Assembly: GCA_013397435.1 (NCBI GenBank)
Contig: VZRG01002336.1
Span: forward strand, 1 to 64,000
From: Erythrocercus mccallii
Lineage: Eukaryota; Chordata; Aves; Passeriformes; Dicruridae
Direction: 5' to 3'
Length of the DNA: 64,000 nt
The notes under the pieces are model-generated. The model saw only the letters and a list, made by a program, of their open reading frames with translations, was not told where the DNA came from and searched no databases. Of this stretch, positions 1-13,095 are shown in pieces. Every line of letters starts with the position of its first letter. Positions within the stretch are counted from its first letter, which is position 1. Position numbers and translations under genes: made by a program.

Positions 1-152
1 AGGCTATGAACTGAGCATATTTCTTTCATTTTAAGCTGCATTTCATCCACTCTAGATTGAGACTAATCATGTCAAGTTTTTTAATTTTTTCCTACTGGTT
101 GGAAGAGAAGTCAGAGGTGACTAGCTGATATATCAATGTTGCAGACATAAAA

Positions 153-204
153 ACATAGAATTATAGAATGGTTTGGGTTGGAAGAGTTGTTAGAGACCAT
201 TTCA
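153..204 (-). mobile_element. CR1 3' end, short fragment
   Basis: Read on the plus strand this is the reverse complement of a CR1 tail: two copies of a TAGAAT-type octamer followed by the diagnostic GGTTTGGGTTGGAAG and a degraded continuation. Only about 50 bases of the 3' untranslated end remain, as expected of a severely 5'-truncated LINE copy. The match fades after about 204. Confidence 0.75.
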
Positions 205-208
205 TAAT

Positions 209-1679
209 TACAGCATGTAAACTAGTTGTGGAAGAAGAGAAACTGAGACTGAGAGAAAGGAAGAAGGGAGGATGAATATGTTTAGTGTGTATTATCAGAG
301 CCAAAGCAGACACGTTTTTTACTGAGAGCTTTCCTCTTTCCATGGAACGTTTGCTGCTGTTGCTAAAATCAGAATTTTCCTGGAAAAATATACTATTTGG
401 TTGAGGTCTTGAAATATTGCAAATAAGACTGAGAAACAAACTGAGACATGAAGGAATCTTCAGTCAGAAGCATAAGGGATTCCTTTCCTGGCATTAGCTT
501 TAGTCATAACTCACCATCATCAGAAGTGTTGTGATTACCCTGCAGTCAGAGCAGACAGGACAAGAGCAGGAATGGGTGAGTCAAACCCTGTGGGTGTGTG
601 GATGACTGTACAAGACTCCAGCATGACAAGTGCTTTTCATCTCACCATCCATGGTGCCACTCAGCACTCAGCAGTGACTTCTGCAATTGCATGATCAATA
701 TCCTGAGCGACAAAGGAAAAATGCAAAACAAAGAAGGAGCAGCAATGCACAGAGTAATGGGCAAGGGAAAGAATGAGATCTACAGTGTGAAACAACTTAT
801 TTGTTTCATTAGTTGCACAGAGGCAACCACATATCCTTTCGGTCAAGGGTCAATTTCTGTGAGATTCTCACAGCATCTCATCTGCAATTCCTGCATGCCT
901 CTGTCAATATGAGTGCAATGTTAACAGAAAAATTATTTAGCCCGCTATATTGAAGCTTAAATATTTAAAGCAGCTTAATTTCAGAGCATCTGAACTGCCA
1001 AGAAATCACTTGTCTGAGAAAAATTTAGGACTGGACACCAGAAGTGCTCTGTACTGCCTCACAATTCAAGCCAGGAGGAACTAACCACCAAATTTTGCTT
1101 TCTGCTCAACGCTGTCTGAGAACAGCAATGATCGTCTCAGAATTGAATGGAAGTACAAAATATGCTCAGAGGCAAAAATAATGTGCAGAGACTGGAAACA
1201 CAGTGTCTCATATCTTAGAACAGCTTAGGCACCTGTTTATTAGAGCTGCATTTACCTAAATGCATTTCAGAGAGGATTGTCTTGTAAGAAGGGGATGTCA
1301 GCAGTGCTGCAGTGATTGTGACAGCCACAGGGCCTCCCTGAATGGCACAGCACAACATACTGTACTTAATGTTGACACTGTTCAGTGAAACAATTATTAC
1401 AATCAATTTGACTTCTAATGTGACTTCTCTTGTAAATCTCTGGGTCATTAACCTTAACAACATCAATGTACTGTCAGTATCCAAATTAGTGTCCGAGGTA
1501 ATAGGAGAAGGAATGTATTAATGTGTTATCAGTGACTAATAAAGACAGAAATCCTCTAATGTGCTATGAAGAACAGCTGAAGCATACAAGGGAAGAGGAA
1601 ATCCACAAAGTCAGGGCAGCAGACACCTTTGGTGGTGCATGTTAGGTTGTCAGATTAGGCACTAAACAGATTGACCTCT
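209..1679. other. Unique non-coding stretch
   Basis: A+T-rich sequence with only short open frames (longest about 104 codons at 598-912) that show no domain, splice structure or family resemblance. I see no repeat or RNA gene here. Confidence 0.5.
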
Positions 1680-2479
1680 TTACCATTGAATCAGGAGGAG
1701 CAGGGATGGTCCATGGCATATGGTCTAAGGCCAATTTTATGAAGTTCAGCCAGGCCAAGTGCTGAGTTCTAATGGGTCACACCATTCTCTGCAGCTCCAG
1801 GCTGGGGCAGAGGGGCTGGAAACTGTCTGTCAGGAAAGGTCTTGCTGGTGCCAGGACAGGAGCCCAGGTGTGCCCAGGTGGGCAAGAGGCCGATGGCCCC
1901 TGGGCTGTCCCAGCCATGGTGTGACACAGCCCCAGGGCAGGGCCTGTCCCCTGTGCTGGCACTGCTGAGGCACCTCCAGTGCTGGGGACAGCTCTGGGCC
2001 CCTCAGGACAAGGGAGACACTGAGGGGCTGGAGCGTATCCAGGGAAGGGAACGGAGCTGGGGAAGGGGCTGGAGCCCCAGGAGCAGCTGAGGGAGCTGGG
2101 AAATGAGCTCAGCCTGGGGAAAAGGAGGCTCAGGGGGGATCTTCTGGCTCTGCACAACTCCTGACAGGAGGGGACAGCCAAGGGGGTTGGGCTCTGCTCC
2201 CAGGGAACAGGGACAGGAGGAGAGGAAACATCCTCAAACTGTCCCAGGCAATGTGTAAATTGTATATTGGAGCAAATTTCTTCATGGAAAATGTTGTCAA
2301 GCACTTGTACAGGCTGCCCAGGGCAGTGGTGTAGTGCCTATCCCCAAATGGATCGAAAAGCTGTGTGGATGTGGCACTTGAGGGTGTGGGTTAGTAGTGA
2401 AAAAATTGGGAGCTGGGTGGATGGACTTGATGATCTCAAAGGACTTTTGAAACCTTAATAGCTTTATGATTCTATAAAG
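1680..2479 (+). mobile_element. CR1 LINE, 3' third with end of ORF2
   Basis: The first 350 bases follow the CR1 ORF2 C-terminal coding region: the stretch around 1725-1800 matches the part encoding a MKFN.AKC motif, and 2010-2130 the part encoding the LRELGLF and EKRRLRGDL motifs. From about 2290 it follows the untranslated 3' end (AGGCTGCCCAGGGCAGTGG, then GGACTTGATGATCTCAAAGG) and closes with an ATGATTCTAT-type tail. The middle is shortened relative to full CR1, and stops and frameshifts make it non-functional. It belongs to the same tail type as the minus-strand copies at 22608 and 57324. Open frames across it, such as 1777-2304 on the minus strand, are by-products of its G+C richness. Confidence 0.87.
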
Positions 2480-5203
2480 GTGATTTCAGTGAAAATAATC
2501 TGCTTTTTGTGCATAGATTCCTAGACTAATGAGGTTTTATTGTGCCTTCTGTCTGTGCCACACTTACCAAAATGTGGTTTTCCCTTATTCCTTCCCAGAA
2601 AGGCTGCATAGGTTATTTCATGCTGCGGCAAGCTGTTTGTTGTGTGATGGGGAAGGTCTGCTCTACCACTCTTTTCATCAAGCAGCTGCATCGCAGGCAT
2701 CAACATTTGAAGAACAGGCCCGTGGGTTTGGTACGTCTATAAGTGCCACCACGTGTAAGAAGCAAACCCAGAAGTCTTCATATTTTGGATCTTACCACTG
2801 TTTATATAACACGTCAATAACATGCCAAACACTGTTTTTTGCTCTATGCAGCATGTTGTACAGCTTGCTCTCTGCACTATAGGCTTGTTTTGTGGATGAT
2901 GTGAAAGCTGGGATATTACTTTTAAAATGTATTTCAGTGGCTTCGTGTATTCTGCAACAGGCCTGTCAAAATACAGTGTCAAGCTCTCATATGTCACATA
3001 AAAACTGTTTGATGTTCTCCTCACTTGAACTCCTACTTTGCATTATAATTAGGAGAGATCTTGACTGGGTGAACTTGTTAGCTTTTTATATGCACAAGCC
3101 TAAGGAGACTTTAATTAAAGTCAGAGGGAAGCTTGAAAGCACAGGCAGCAAGAAAAAATATAATAAGACTAAAAATAACCTATTCAAAACTGCTGTAGAG
3201 AAGGCAAGGGACAGTACATGTCACAAGCAGGGAACATTATTAACTGGGGGAGCTGAACCATTCTTTCCCCAGCAGTAGGGCACAATAATTATAAATATAG
3301 ATCATGCTGCACTGGTTGTCATATGACAGCACTGTAAAAGCAGAATGACAACATTACTGGCCAGTAGAACTCTTTGAGAAAAGGGGTTCTTGGGTTTTGT
3401 TTTTTCCTACAAGACCAAAATCCTTAGTGTTAATTATTTTAGAAAGAAAGGGAGTTGGGAAAAAAAAACAAACCACAATTTCCATTTTTCATTTTGTGGA
3501 AATACTCTTCAAAAAATTACCTGTGCAGAGAGAAGGAAACATCAGAACCATCCTGAAGAAATATTTCAACTTTCAAATTTTCTAATTTTAGTTCTCTTGT
3601 GGAAAATCAGTTTTACATCAAATCTAAAATTTTTCACATAGAAAATATTACTGTTGTTCCCTGTAATAGTTAAAAGAGTAGATAACATGCCATGTCTTAT
3701 TTTCTTAGTTTTTGCTTGATTTTTTTTCAGTCCAGAGCAAACATTTCACCCTTTTGCTGATTTTTGAGCAGTCTTAATTATTTTGTTCTCACCTAATTGC
3801 TCCTCTTTCCTTCAGTGTCCATATCTCATATTTTCTTTCTAAATAAATAAATTATACAGCATGAATGCAAATTTTATATTCCAAAGCCCCAGATATAGAT
3901 ATCTCACACATTTTCTTTATTCTTCTTTATCCCTTGTACTTGGCTATGACTCACACATCAGTGGATCAGAAAAGTATCCTGTTGCAAGGCTGAAATGTTC
4001 TGCCTTGTACAAGGCCCACTTGCATGAAAAGTCCAAAGTTCCAATAATTCTCACTATAAATGATTATTTAAGATGGGATTTGGATCAGATTTTCACTTTT
4101 TCAGAATAGTGCAGTAAATCTATAGCCTTGCCCTTCTTCAAAACAGCATTGATATCATCATTCTCTGACTTCTAAGTCTTTCAGAATGTAGTATTGAATT
4201 TGACAGCCCTGTTTCCTCTCTGTGTTTGTACACCTTGTATTTTTTTCTTTCTCATGTCCTTTTACAGCTCATTCTTGTGCGCCTTATTTGCAGATTTAAG
4301 CAGGCACAGGCTGAGGTTTTTGTTTTCATTTTCTGTGCCCTGACTTGTTTGGGACTGGTCTTGGGTCTGCAGGTTCAGGATTCGCTTCCATCTTTCTTAC
4401 TCTAAAGCTCTTCTTCAGGATATGATTTATGTTATTATTCTCTTTATCTTCTTTTGTCTGGGGAAATAATGGGATATAATCTCACTAAAAAGCAGTGCTG
4501 GAGGGTCCAAGAAGCAAATACATATTTGCATTTGTGGTGGGAGTGCTACAAGGCTATACCCAGTGTTGCAGATTTGTCCTGCTCAAAGTCTTTGACAATG
4601 ACTCTAATGACTTTTACCTTCTTACCTTTACCAAGTAACATTGCCATACCTCTGTTAATGTCTGAGAACAGGTTGGTTCCTGCTTGTTTCCACAGGAAAA
4701 CAGGCAGTCGGAGCCCTGTCTGGGAGTCGCTTTGAGGCACTCATCGCTGTCTCTAGCTCAGCACTTATGTATGTATGTAAATCCACCTACATCCATGCAT
4801 AACCCACAGAGGCAGCGTGACAGAAGCTGTGGCAGGTCACAATCATAACCCCATCTGTTCCCAACAGCCACTCGCTGAATACATTTGAAATTTAATGCAA
4901 ACAAAATTGAGACGAGGCTGCAACTGGCTGAAGTATGAGGGATTGAATGCCTCATCTGCTACAACGGCTTCCCAGACACCCCCAAGAATAGAATTTTTAT
5001 AGCCAATACCTTCTCAGAAATTATTTTAGTTGTTTCTTAGGTTTAGGATTTTTAAAGTGAGCATCATCTAAACTCATTCAATGTCTTTGAATCCTTGTTA
5101 TGTCAACATAAATAATAATAAATATGTCCTATAAAAGAGTTACTTGATTCACCTAAATGATGTTTCAAAACACATCACGAGAATCACTTGAAATGAAAAC
5201 ATT
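2480..5203. other. Unique non-coding stretch
   Basis: A+T-rich. The longest open frame is about 128 codons (2892-3278, plus) and has no recognisable motif. Nothing else is identified. Confidence 0.5.
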
Positions 5204-5344
5204 CCCCTGGAAGTGTTCAAGGCCAGGTTGGGTGACACCCTGAGCAACCCAGTCTACTGGAAGGTATCCCTGCTCGTGTCAGGGGGTGGAATTGGGTGAG
5301 CTTTAAGGTCTCTCCCAACCCAAACCTTTCTGTAATTCCACAAC
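5204..5344 (+). mobile_element. CR1 3' end fragment
   Basis: Begins at a CCCTGGAAGTGTTCAAGGCCAG motif, runs through a diverged GAGCAACCCAG...GGAAGGT...CCCTGC stretch and ends in TTTAAGGTCTCTCCCAACCC followed by a decayed tail. This is a typical avian CR1 3' terminus, 5'-truncated to about 140 bases. Confidence 0.88.
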
Positions 5345-6640
5345 ATGGTTAAAAACGATTTTCAGTGTGAATTCAATGTATGCTACTGAGTCTGCAGTGT
5401 CATGTGTAAAGAAATGAGATGTATGAAGTTGCTTCCTCATCTAGACAACTTTACATATTGAAAATATGAAAATAAACTAGCATATGAGATTCTCAACTGG
5501 GGGAAACTAAAGAAAACATGAAAAGATATGGAAATCCGCTGCCAAGCTGGCTTGTATGTGAAAGATATTATTATTATCTACCAAGAAATACATCCAGCTG
5601 TCAATGCGCTCTTCTGTTAGAGCTGACAGTCACACAGGAGAAGGCCAAGTTAGCTCTCAGAAATGCCAGAAGCATTGTGATATGTGAATAAAGGATACAT
5701 AGTACCACTGCAGATGTAGTCAGTTAAATTATAACACTGTGATCACTGAAAGCAGAGGATATCTTGGGAGTGTAAAAAGGGACAAAAACCAACTCTACAA
5801 AACCACTATTCTGGCTAAATATGGCCAAAGACATCAGGAACCTGGTCAGCATGAGAGGTACTTGGGCAAAAGCAGAGCAGGCAAGGAAAAGGGACAGCTT
5901 TAGGGCAAATCCTTGCAGAAGATAAATAAAAGTAGGACAGGGAAGAGACAGTTCATTCATTCAAGCTATTCAAAATATACTCCTACTTGGACATCTGGGA
6001 AAGAGATGAACTGCTTGACATAACTACTGGAATAAACAAGCCATACAGTACTTCAGAAATCATATTCCAAGTTCTGGCAGGGACTTTTGTTAATTATATC
6101 AGTGTGGGAATTTGGTCACACCACATCTCTATACTTAAGCTGTAAGCTTAACAGATCAAATTTCTAAGTTGCTTATAATTGAGCTTGAGGAAGTTTTTGA
6201 CAGAAGCCTGGTCCAAATCTCAGTGTTGAATTGTAGGGGCTTTGCAATGCCTAGAGCTGGAAATTTTGTTAAGAATGACTTAGTTCCCCCAGGACAATCC
6301 ATATACTGTGAAGCAAGTTAAAGTATTTGAACTGATACAAACTCAACCTTCTAACGTATTATGGGCAGAAAGATTATGTCATTCAGACCTCAAATTACTT
6401 TGTTCCCACCAAAACCAAGACAAAACAATAGGGAGTATAAATTAATGAAAAGCACTCTCCCACGAAACATGATGAGCAGGACATTAAAAGAGAAGAATTC
6501 TTTTCTGACTTACTTCCTGAAAGGTCTCCAATTAGAACACATCCAGGAAGTGTCTTGCTGTCACAGGAGAAATTCACACTTAACCCCACTGCAGGGTATA
6601 GTGGATGAGTCTTTGACACAAAGGAAGTTGAAAAAACAGT
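5345..6640. other. Unique non-coding stretch
   Basis: A+T-rich. The largest open frame is about 100 codons (6361-6663, plus); it runs into the adjacent CR1 fragment and is not recognisable as protein. Confidence 0.5.
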
Positions 6641-6782
6641 CCTCCAAGGCCAGGATGCTTTGAGCAGTCTGGTCTAATGAAAGGTCTAATGTCCTTGCCC
6701 ATGGCAGGGGCTTGCAACAAGCAAGCAACAAGACCCTTGCAACAAGATCCCTTTCAAGCCAAAACATTCTATGATTTTATGA
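6641..6782 (+). mobile_element. CR1 3' end fragment with internal GCAACAAG repeats
   Basis: CCTCCAAGGCCAGGATG..., CCATGGCAGGGG and an ATTCTATGATTTTATG tail identify a CR1 3' end. Between 6712 and 6749 the expected sequence is replaced by three spaced copies of GCAACAAG, probably from local slippage or small duplications after insertion. Confidence 0.8.
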
Positions 6783-7960
6783 ACTTTCAGAGAACTATGT
6801 CTTAGATCTGAAGAGAACCTAACTCCGCACAGCTTGGGAAGCTCCCAGTTCTATAGTGGGAGCTGCAGGGAGTGGCACCAGGATTAAAGTTTGTCCCTCT
6901 TAGCTACTTTCTGATGTTTACAAATATATAACTGCCTGCTTATACCCAGAATATAAAATAAACATTAAAAAAAGTTCTGCCATTGCAGTGAGGGTAATAT
7001 TTTGGAGCTGGGCTGCAGAGGTTATTTTCTCTTATATTAATAAAATCATTATGAATTTTATTTATTTCAGAGGTAGTGTTCAATCCAGTCATTCCTAATG
7101 TTATTTAAAAGGCTAAAACTCTTGAATAAATCTTCAGTAGAGTTAACTGTTATGCTTAAATTATAAAAACTATTGTTAAGGACATGCTTTCTTTTTTAAG
7201 TCTTCTTCAAAATGCTTTTTTTTTGTTCATTGATTTAATACTGTCTGTTTTTCTGTTGAAAATCTATAGCTATAGAACAGAAAGCTGGAACTTTTCTAAA
7301 GAAGCCTTTGGCTTCTTTTAGCACTGACTTCATTCTATGCTTTCATTTTCTTGGTGACATAAAATTTACTCTAGGACCCCGTTGCAAAGGTTTTTGCATC
7401 AAACAAATCATCATCAACCACAAATCTCCAAAGGATCTCAGGAGAGAAACAGAAAATGAATAAATAAACAGAAGACACTCCAGCAGATAAAAGGCAACAA
7501 GGAAAGGATCAGACAGTGTAGGTCAGAGCATTTGCTGTGGTGTTGTCCCTACAGGGATGTCTGACAGTGGAGGGGAAGACAACCTCATGTAGCTGGATGT
7601 GGCAGTCTGACAAGGCATGGGAAATGATGTCTGGGTGCTAGAGAGGCAGAAATACTGGGAAATCAGTTCCTCAGGAAAAGCCTAAAATATTATGTTTTCC
7701 TTAACACAGTACAACTGTTCTCCTTCTTGTCCTTCTTTTCCTGCTTGTGTACTTGTGAGAAAGAGATGGACTGAGCATATTACTGCCCTTGCTGCCTCAA
7801 GCACTGAAATTTGGATATTTGAGCAAAGCAAGAGGTCTTGGAGGTAAAAACATTGCCTCTGTAAAATTTTTTTTTATCAATATACTTTTCTCTGGAATTG
7901 ATGCATCTAATTTTTATTATGTTATTCTCTTCAAAGAAATCATCATATATCTAATATTTT

Positions 7961-7962
<2 letters not shown>
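6783..7962. other. Unique non-coding stretch
   Basis: A+T-rich with short poly-T runs. No open frame of note and no recognised repeat. Confidence 0.5.
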
Positions 7963-7991
<29 letters not shown>

Positions 7992-8010
7992 CTGTGTGTG
8001 TGTGTGTGTG
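7963..8010 (+). repeat. (TG)n microsatellite
   Basis: Fourteen TG units, one TC interruption at 7991-7992, then nine more TG units. The interruption suggests an older array. Open frames reading through it as Cys-Val or Thr-His runs are artefacts. Confidence 0.97.
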
Positions 8011-11000
8011 GGAAAGGAAGGGGAAGTCCTGAAGGCCAGCATGTCCATGCCTGCAAAACATGAACACTGACCCAGAATGACTACTGGAAACCCGTGACAC
8101 TTCACTGTTGAAATATCAGTTTAGATTTTATTTTGGAGGGTCAGCAGCCCTCAGGATATCCTTTCCCTACTTTGAGAGGTGATGACAGCACCAGAGTTAG
8201 GAGATCACCTTTGGAGGTGCCTGGTAAAAGAAAGGAGGAGCAGACTCATGCCCTTCTCTCCAGACTGAGGTCAAACATCAAACCAATATTCCACGGCTTA
8301 CAGAGACCATACAGAGACCACCCTTGTGAACTCTTAGTCTGCTGCTGGTGTGGGATCCTCTGCCTGGTCTTAATCAGTAACTAAGGTCGTTAAGGTAACT
8401 TTTGTTACATTTTATTGAGTATGGACTAGAAGTGAGCATGACAATAATAACCGCAGTGCAGCTGACCCACGGAAAATTGGAAAATTGTGGTATGTTCCTT
8501 AAATGTCTAGTTCATACAATTTCACCAAGATACACATTTCTTGGCTTTGCCATAGCTTTCCCATGCGACTTTAAAAGTTTGGCCCCAGTTTCTAAGTCAT
8601 TAAAATGACTGAACCAGTCTCCAGCTACAACATAGTTTTCTTTCCAACTAAATGTTTTTTGTATCCTGAACATAGATTGTTTGGTTGCAACAGATTTTCA
8701 AATTTTGATAAAGAATATAATAAACGCAAGAAGGCCATAAAGCATTTTTTTCTTTCCTATTCAAGATGAACTACTGTCATCAAATACAGCAAAAACACTA
8801 ATTAGTTGACTTGTATTACTTCTTGTGTTTATCAGCGCAAGGCAGAGATCATCTGAGCCATTTCTTCTGGAAGTTTATGAAAGAAAAAAAATCTTTTTAG
8901 ATAGAATTTTTAGATAGAAGTTCCATAAAAACACTTTATACGTGAGCTTATTGGGTTCCCACACATATGTAAAGGGAGAGCAAAACATAGAAGTATTAAT
9001 CATTTTGTCAGGAAATCCATAATTCTATAGCTATGCTTAAAGTGAGAGCAAGTTCAGCAAGTTGCAGGCTTTAATCAAAGTCAAAAAAGCTTGAGAAATG
9101 GGATCACACTATCAGGGCTCTGCAACAACAGAATTGGAACTAGAGAGTGATTATCCTTCCCCTTCCTCCCCCTTCTCCAAGGAAATGAAATCTTCAAGAT
9201 GAAAGGATTAAACTGCAAACTACTGGTACAGAAATGGAAATTTCCTCCTGATGATGATTTGCATATTTTCCACATAAACTTTATCATGTTTGGAGCTTTG
9301 GGCATCCATGCTCAAGGCTTTGATGTGGGTCAGCAGTTGGCAGGGGACAAAAGAGAGCAGCACTGAAGACACTTTGGTTCCTTGCAAGTTCACCAGACCA
9401 ACATAAATGGCGATAATCACATTAGAGCATGATCACATTGAAATGGTCACACTTAAGGGCAGGGAAGTTACTGAGCCTGAAATGTCATCAACTTTTATAG
9501 TCCAGATTTCTACCTTTCATCCTTATCCTTCTATGGGAGAGGACCTAATATTCATGATTGATACTGGCCTCGATGTCACCTAAATGATCAGTTTGATTTA
9601 AACCAACAGGATGACTTTCAAAGTTTGAGGCTAAATATGTCAAAAAGTTTAGAAGAGATCTCTTTTTTAGCAATGGCTACAAATATAAAGCTCATTTCTG
9701 AATCTGATTCAGGTGTGGTCTGTTCTGAAATGCTTCTAAGTCTTTTCTCTTCAGTATTAGCATTCTATGGAGGAGAATTAGAATAGAATTAGAGAGAATT
9801 AGAAATAGAATTAGCATTCTATTCCTTTGCCACCCTCCACATTAAATATTATAAGGTTGTTGTTTAGATTATAAACCAAGGCCTAGGGGTATCTTTTTCT
9901 CTCCCTTTCTCTAAAATGTTTGAAAAATAATCACATGGACAAAGAAGACAGGCCTAATGTTACAGCAAGATCATAAAACTGGAAAACACCACAAAGTAAA
10001 TAATTCTTCACCTTAACTCATCCCTGACTTGAGTTCACTCAGAGTGCATGTCTTCCTGAAGGTCCTGGAGGAGAATATGTTATCCACAAGACTTGAGGGA
10101 TAAGGCAGCAAAATGATGTACACCAGAGGGGGAAAAAATCCATTCAAGAGAAAACCTGTCACGAAAAAAACACCTTTGTTTGGTACAAAGCAAAAACATT
10201 TCAGGTGAATTAATTTTCAGTAATGTGTCATGCACAGAGATGGTGAGGAACTGCATGAATGCTGTTTTCTTTGCCATTTTCATTCCACTGAGGAATTCAA
10301 ACTCAAAATTTCAAGTAAATTTGCAAATCAAAGTGAAAAATACATCAGTACATCCCAAATGAAAAGTTTTATTTTAACAGTTTAAAAATTTTACTTTCTC
10401 TTATATTACTTTAAACTGCAAATGTATTCAAATTTCAACATAAAAATATAAGTCATAAAATTCCAAAGATTTCCTTTCTGTAAGTGTCAAAAAAAGGTAT
10501 TTTGATAGTGTTTAAATATTTGACCAGAAAAACCTCATCTCAAATTTCAAACTGACTCACTAACTCATCCCTTCAGGCTCCAGGGACAGAAAATTCTACT
10601 CCAGGAACACCAAATTCTCGCAGGTTCACAGAGTACAATTCAATCTCCTTATGTCAAAATATTTTGATGCATCTTTTCCTTAGTACTAGAATTTTTTAAT
10701 ATGCCTCATAGATGTTTTCTGAAATTAGTCAGACTACAATTGATTTCATTACTGCATAAACATTTTTGTGCACCCAACATTGTCACACACCCATGTCAAG
10801 GGCTCATCTGTTTGTAGACAACTCAAAGTGATTAACCCATCTATAAATCAATGAATAGGAACACTAGCTTAGGTCAATAAAAAGCCAAATACCAGTTTTT
10901 ATTGTATGAGGTAATGCCACACTGGTAACAAACGCTTTAGATGCAGAAAAAATGCACTTGGTCATATTATGGAGAAGCTGTATGGCAATTCTTGTTCAGC

Positions 11001-11859
11001 AATGCTAAATACTATTTTTCTCTGATTATAGTGTGCTGCTCAGAGTTATTCTTTCCTAATCTACTTTAAAAGTAACCATCTCATTGAGAAACACTAAGAG
11101 CTTTGCTTTTGCATTTTCCACCAGGTGTCCAGGGAAAATCATGAGGACATAAGACACAATTAAGGAAAAGTCGTTTCTTACCAGTGAAGCTCTGCTAAGC
11201 TTCAAGGCCTGTGGCTGTGAGTTGATAAGGCATTAGTAGATATGCAGGTGTGAGGTAACAAGTTCTTCCATGCCTCTCCATCAAGTCTGTCTGCTCCAAA
11301 ATGAGAGAGGAAATACTTGATAAAAGTTAACAGACTTGCAGATGCATACTGTAATTTTTTCATGTGCTAAAACAGGATTAAAAATGGTTCACAAAGCCCA
11401 CTCAGCTCTAAGAGTTAAATAGACAACTCTTGGCTATATTAACAGTGGCTTTGTATATTTCAATAAGATAATAGCCTTTTACCTTTTTGGTTTTAATCCT
11501 TTCAGTGCACTGCATTAAATCACTGTACTAAACCATTGCAATAACTTACTTGACTTTCTTTTTAATTAAAATAGTACAGATATGCATTTAAAGCAGAACA
11601 GTGTCCTTTCCAAGGTTGTATACTGCGATTATGCACCATCTTAGGTTAGGGAAGGGCATGGGACTGTCATGTATCATTTTGCCATGAAATTTCTGACAAG
11701 CAGCACTGAAATGTCAGGAAAGAGTTCATCCTAATCTCCAGATAAATTCATCTCAGAAAACTGCATGCAGAAATAAACAGAACACATGGTATGTTGTTGA
11801 TACTGTTTTCCACAATGCAGAGTATCACAGAGTGTCACAGAAGTACATAGTCATGGAAT
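8011..11859. other. Unique non-coding stretch with one small local repeat cluster
   Basis: A+T-rich and without coding structure. At 9756-9822 a short cluster of GAATTAGA-type units is bracketed by two copies of ATTAGCATTCTAT, consistent with local duplication. The last bases (about 11823-11859) contain ATCACAG motifs that may be a decayed minus-strand CR1 tail. Confidence 0.45.
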
Positions 11860-12881
11860 CACAGAAGAGCCTGGATTGGTAGTGAATGGGGTAACATTAA
11901 CCTGGTGACCTGTCGCTAGTGAGATTCCACAGGGCTTCATCCCTGGCACTGTGCTCTTCAACATCATCATTAATGATTTAGATGCAGGAATGGGAGAGAA
12001 ACTGAGCAAGCAGATGAATACAAAACTGGGAGGAGATGCGGCCTCTCTTGAAGACAGAGAGGCCCTGCAGAGAGACCTCAACAAATCCATTCCAGAGATG
12101 GAATATCACCAAGTGAGGTTCAACAAAGGCAAATGCTGCAAGATTCTGCACCTGGGATGGGGCAGCCCTGGATGTATGGACAGACTGGGGGATGAGATGC
12201 TGGAAAGCAGTGCCATGGAAAGGGACCTGGGGGTGCTGGTCAGTGGCAAGTTGAACATGAGCCAGAAGTGCCCTGGCAGCCAGGAGGGACATCCCTGGCC
12301 TGGGATCAGGCCCAGCATTGCCAGCCAGGCAAGGGAGGGGATTTTCCTGTTCTGCTCTGAGCTGGGGCAGCCTCACCTTGAATATTGTGAGCAATTTTGG
12401 GTGCCTCAGTATAAGAAAGGTCTTAAGCCATTAGAGAGTGTCCAAAGGAGGGCTGTGAGGATGGTGAAGGTCCTGAGGGGAAGCCATGTGAGGAGTGGCT
12501 GAGGGTATTTGGTCTGTCCAGCTGGAAAAGAGAGACTGAGGGGAGACCCCAGTGCAGTTACAGCTTCCTTGTGACGGAAGAGGAGGGGCAGGCACTGATC
12601 TCTGCTCTGTGGTGACAGCAACAGGACCCCAGGGAATGGGCTGAAGCTGTGTCAGGGGAGCTTTAGGTTGGATATCAGGAAAAGGTTCTCCCCCCAGAGG
12701 GTGTTTGGGCACTGGAACAGCTCCCCAGAAAATGGGCACAGCACCAAACCCAATGGTGTTGAAAAGTATTTGGACAACGCTCTCAGGTGCATGTGTGACT
12801 CTGGGGTATGGTGCCATGAAGGGCCAGGAGTTGGACTCAGTGGTTTATATGGTGCAATTCCAATTTAGCTCTGATTCTGTA
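11860..12881 (+). mobile_element. CR1 LINE, RT C-terminal half plus 3' end
   Basis: The strongest CR1 copy in the window. From 11909 to 12499 one frame stays open for about 197 codons and reads as the C-terminal half of the CR1 reverse transcriptase. IPQGFIPGTVLFN and INDLD (about 11927-11985) match RT block B. Motifs of the forms TKLGGDA, FNKGKC, ERDLGVLV, SIASQAREG, HLEYC.QFW.PQYKKG and QRRAVRM follow in order. The catalytic FADD that should precede TKLGG is replaced by QMN, so no active polymerase is encoded. After the stop at 12500-12502 the match continues in another frame and then through the 3' untranslated region to a GATTCTGTAAC tail. There is no ATG start. It is of the same 3' type as the copy at 49473. 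Confidence 0.9.
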
Positions 12882-12914
12882 ACAATATAGGAAAATATAG
12901 AAAATACATTCATT

Positions 12915-12915
12915 C

Positions 12916-12947
<32 letters not shown>

Positions 12948-13095
12948 ATATTCAGACACACATACATACATAAAAAGTGTGTATATGTGTATATACATAT
13001 ACATATACATACAAAGTGTGTATATATACATACATAAATAAAAAGTGTGTGTGTGTATATATACACACACATAAAAAGTCTATACATACATGTAA
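12915..13095. repeat. Compound (TG)n/(TATACA)n microsatellite
   Basis: (TG)12 at 12923-12946 is followed by alternating CATA, TGTATA and ACATATAC blocks, with AAAAAGTGTGT or CAAAGTGTGT recurring about every 40 bases and AAAAAGTCTATAC near the end. It begins about 35 bases past the tail of the preceding CR1, the usual place for such arrays to seed. Confidence 0.93.

Noticed and set aside
1777..2304. 175-codon minus-strand Pro/Ser-rich frame
   Set aside because: Antisense of the CR1 copy at 1680-2479.
4546..4740. 64-codon minus-strand frame with several GTAAG donor-like sites
   Set aside because: No family resemblance and no acceptor partner; donor-like motifs are common by chance.
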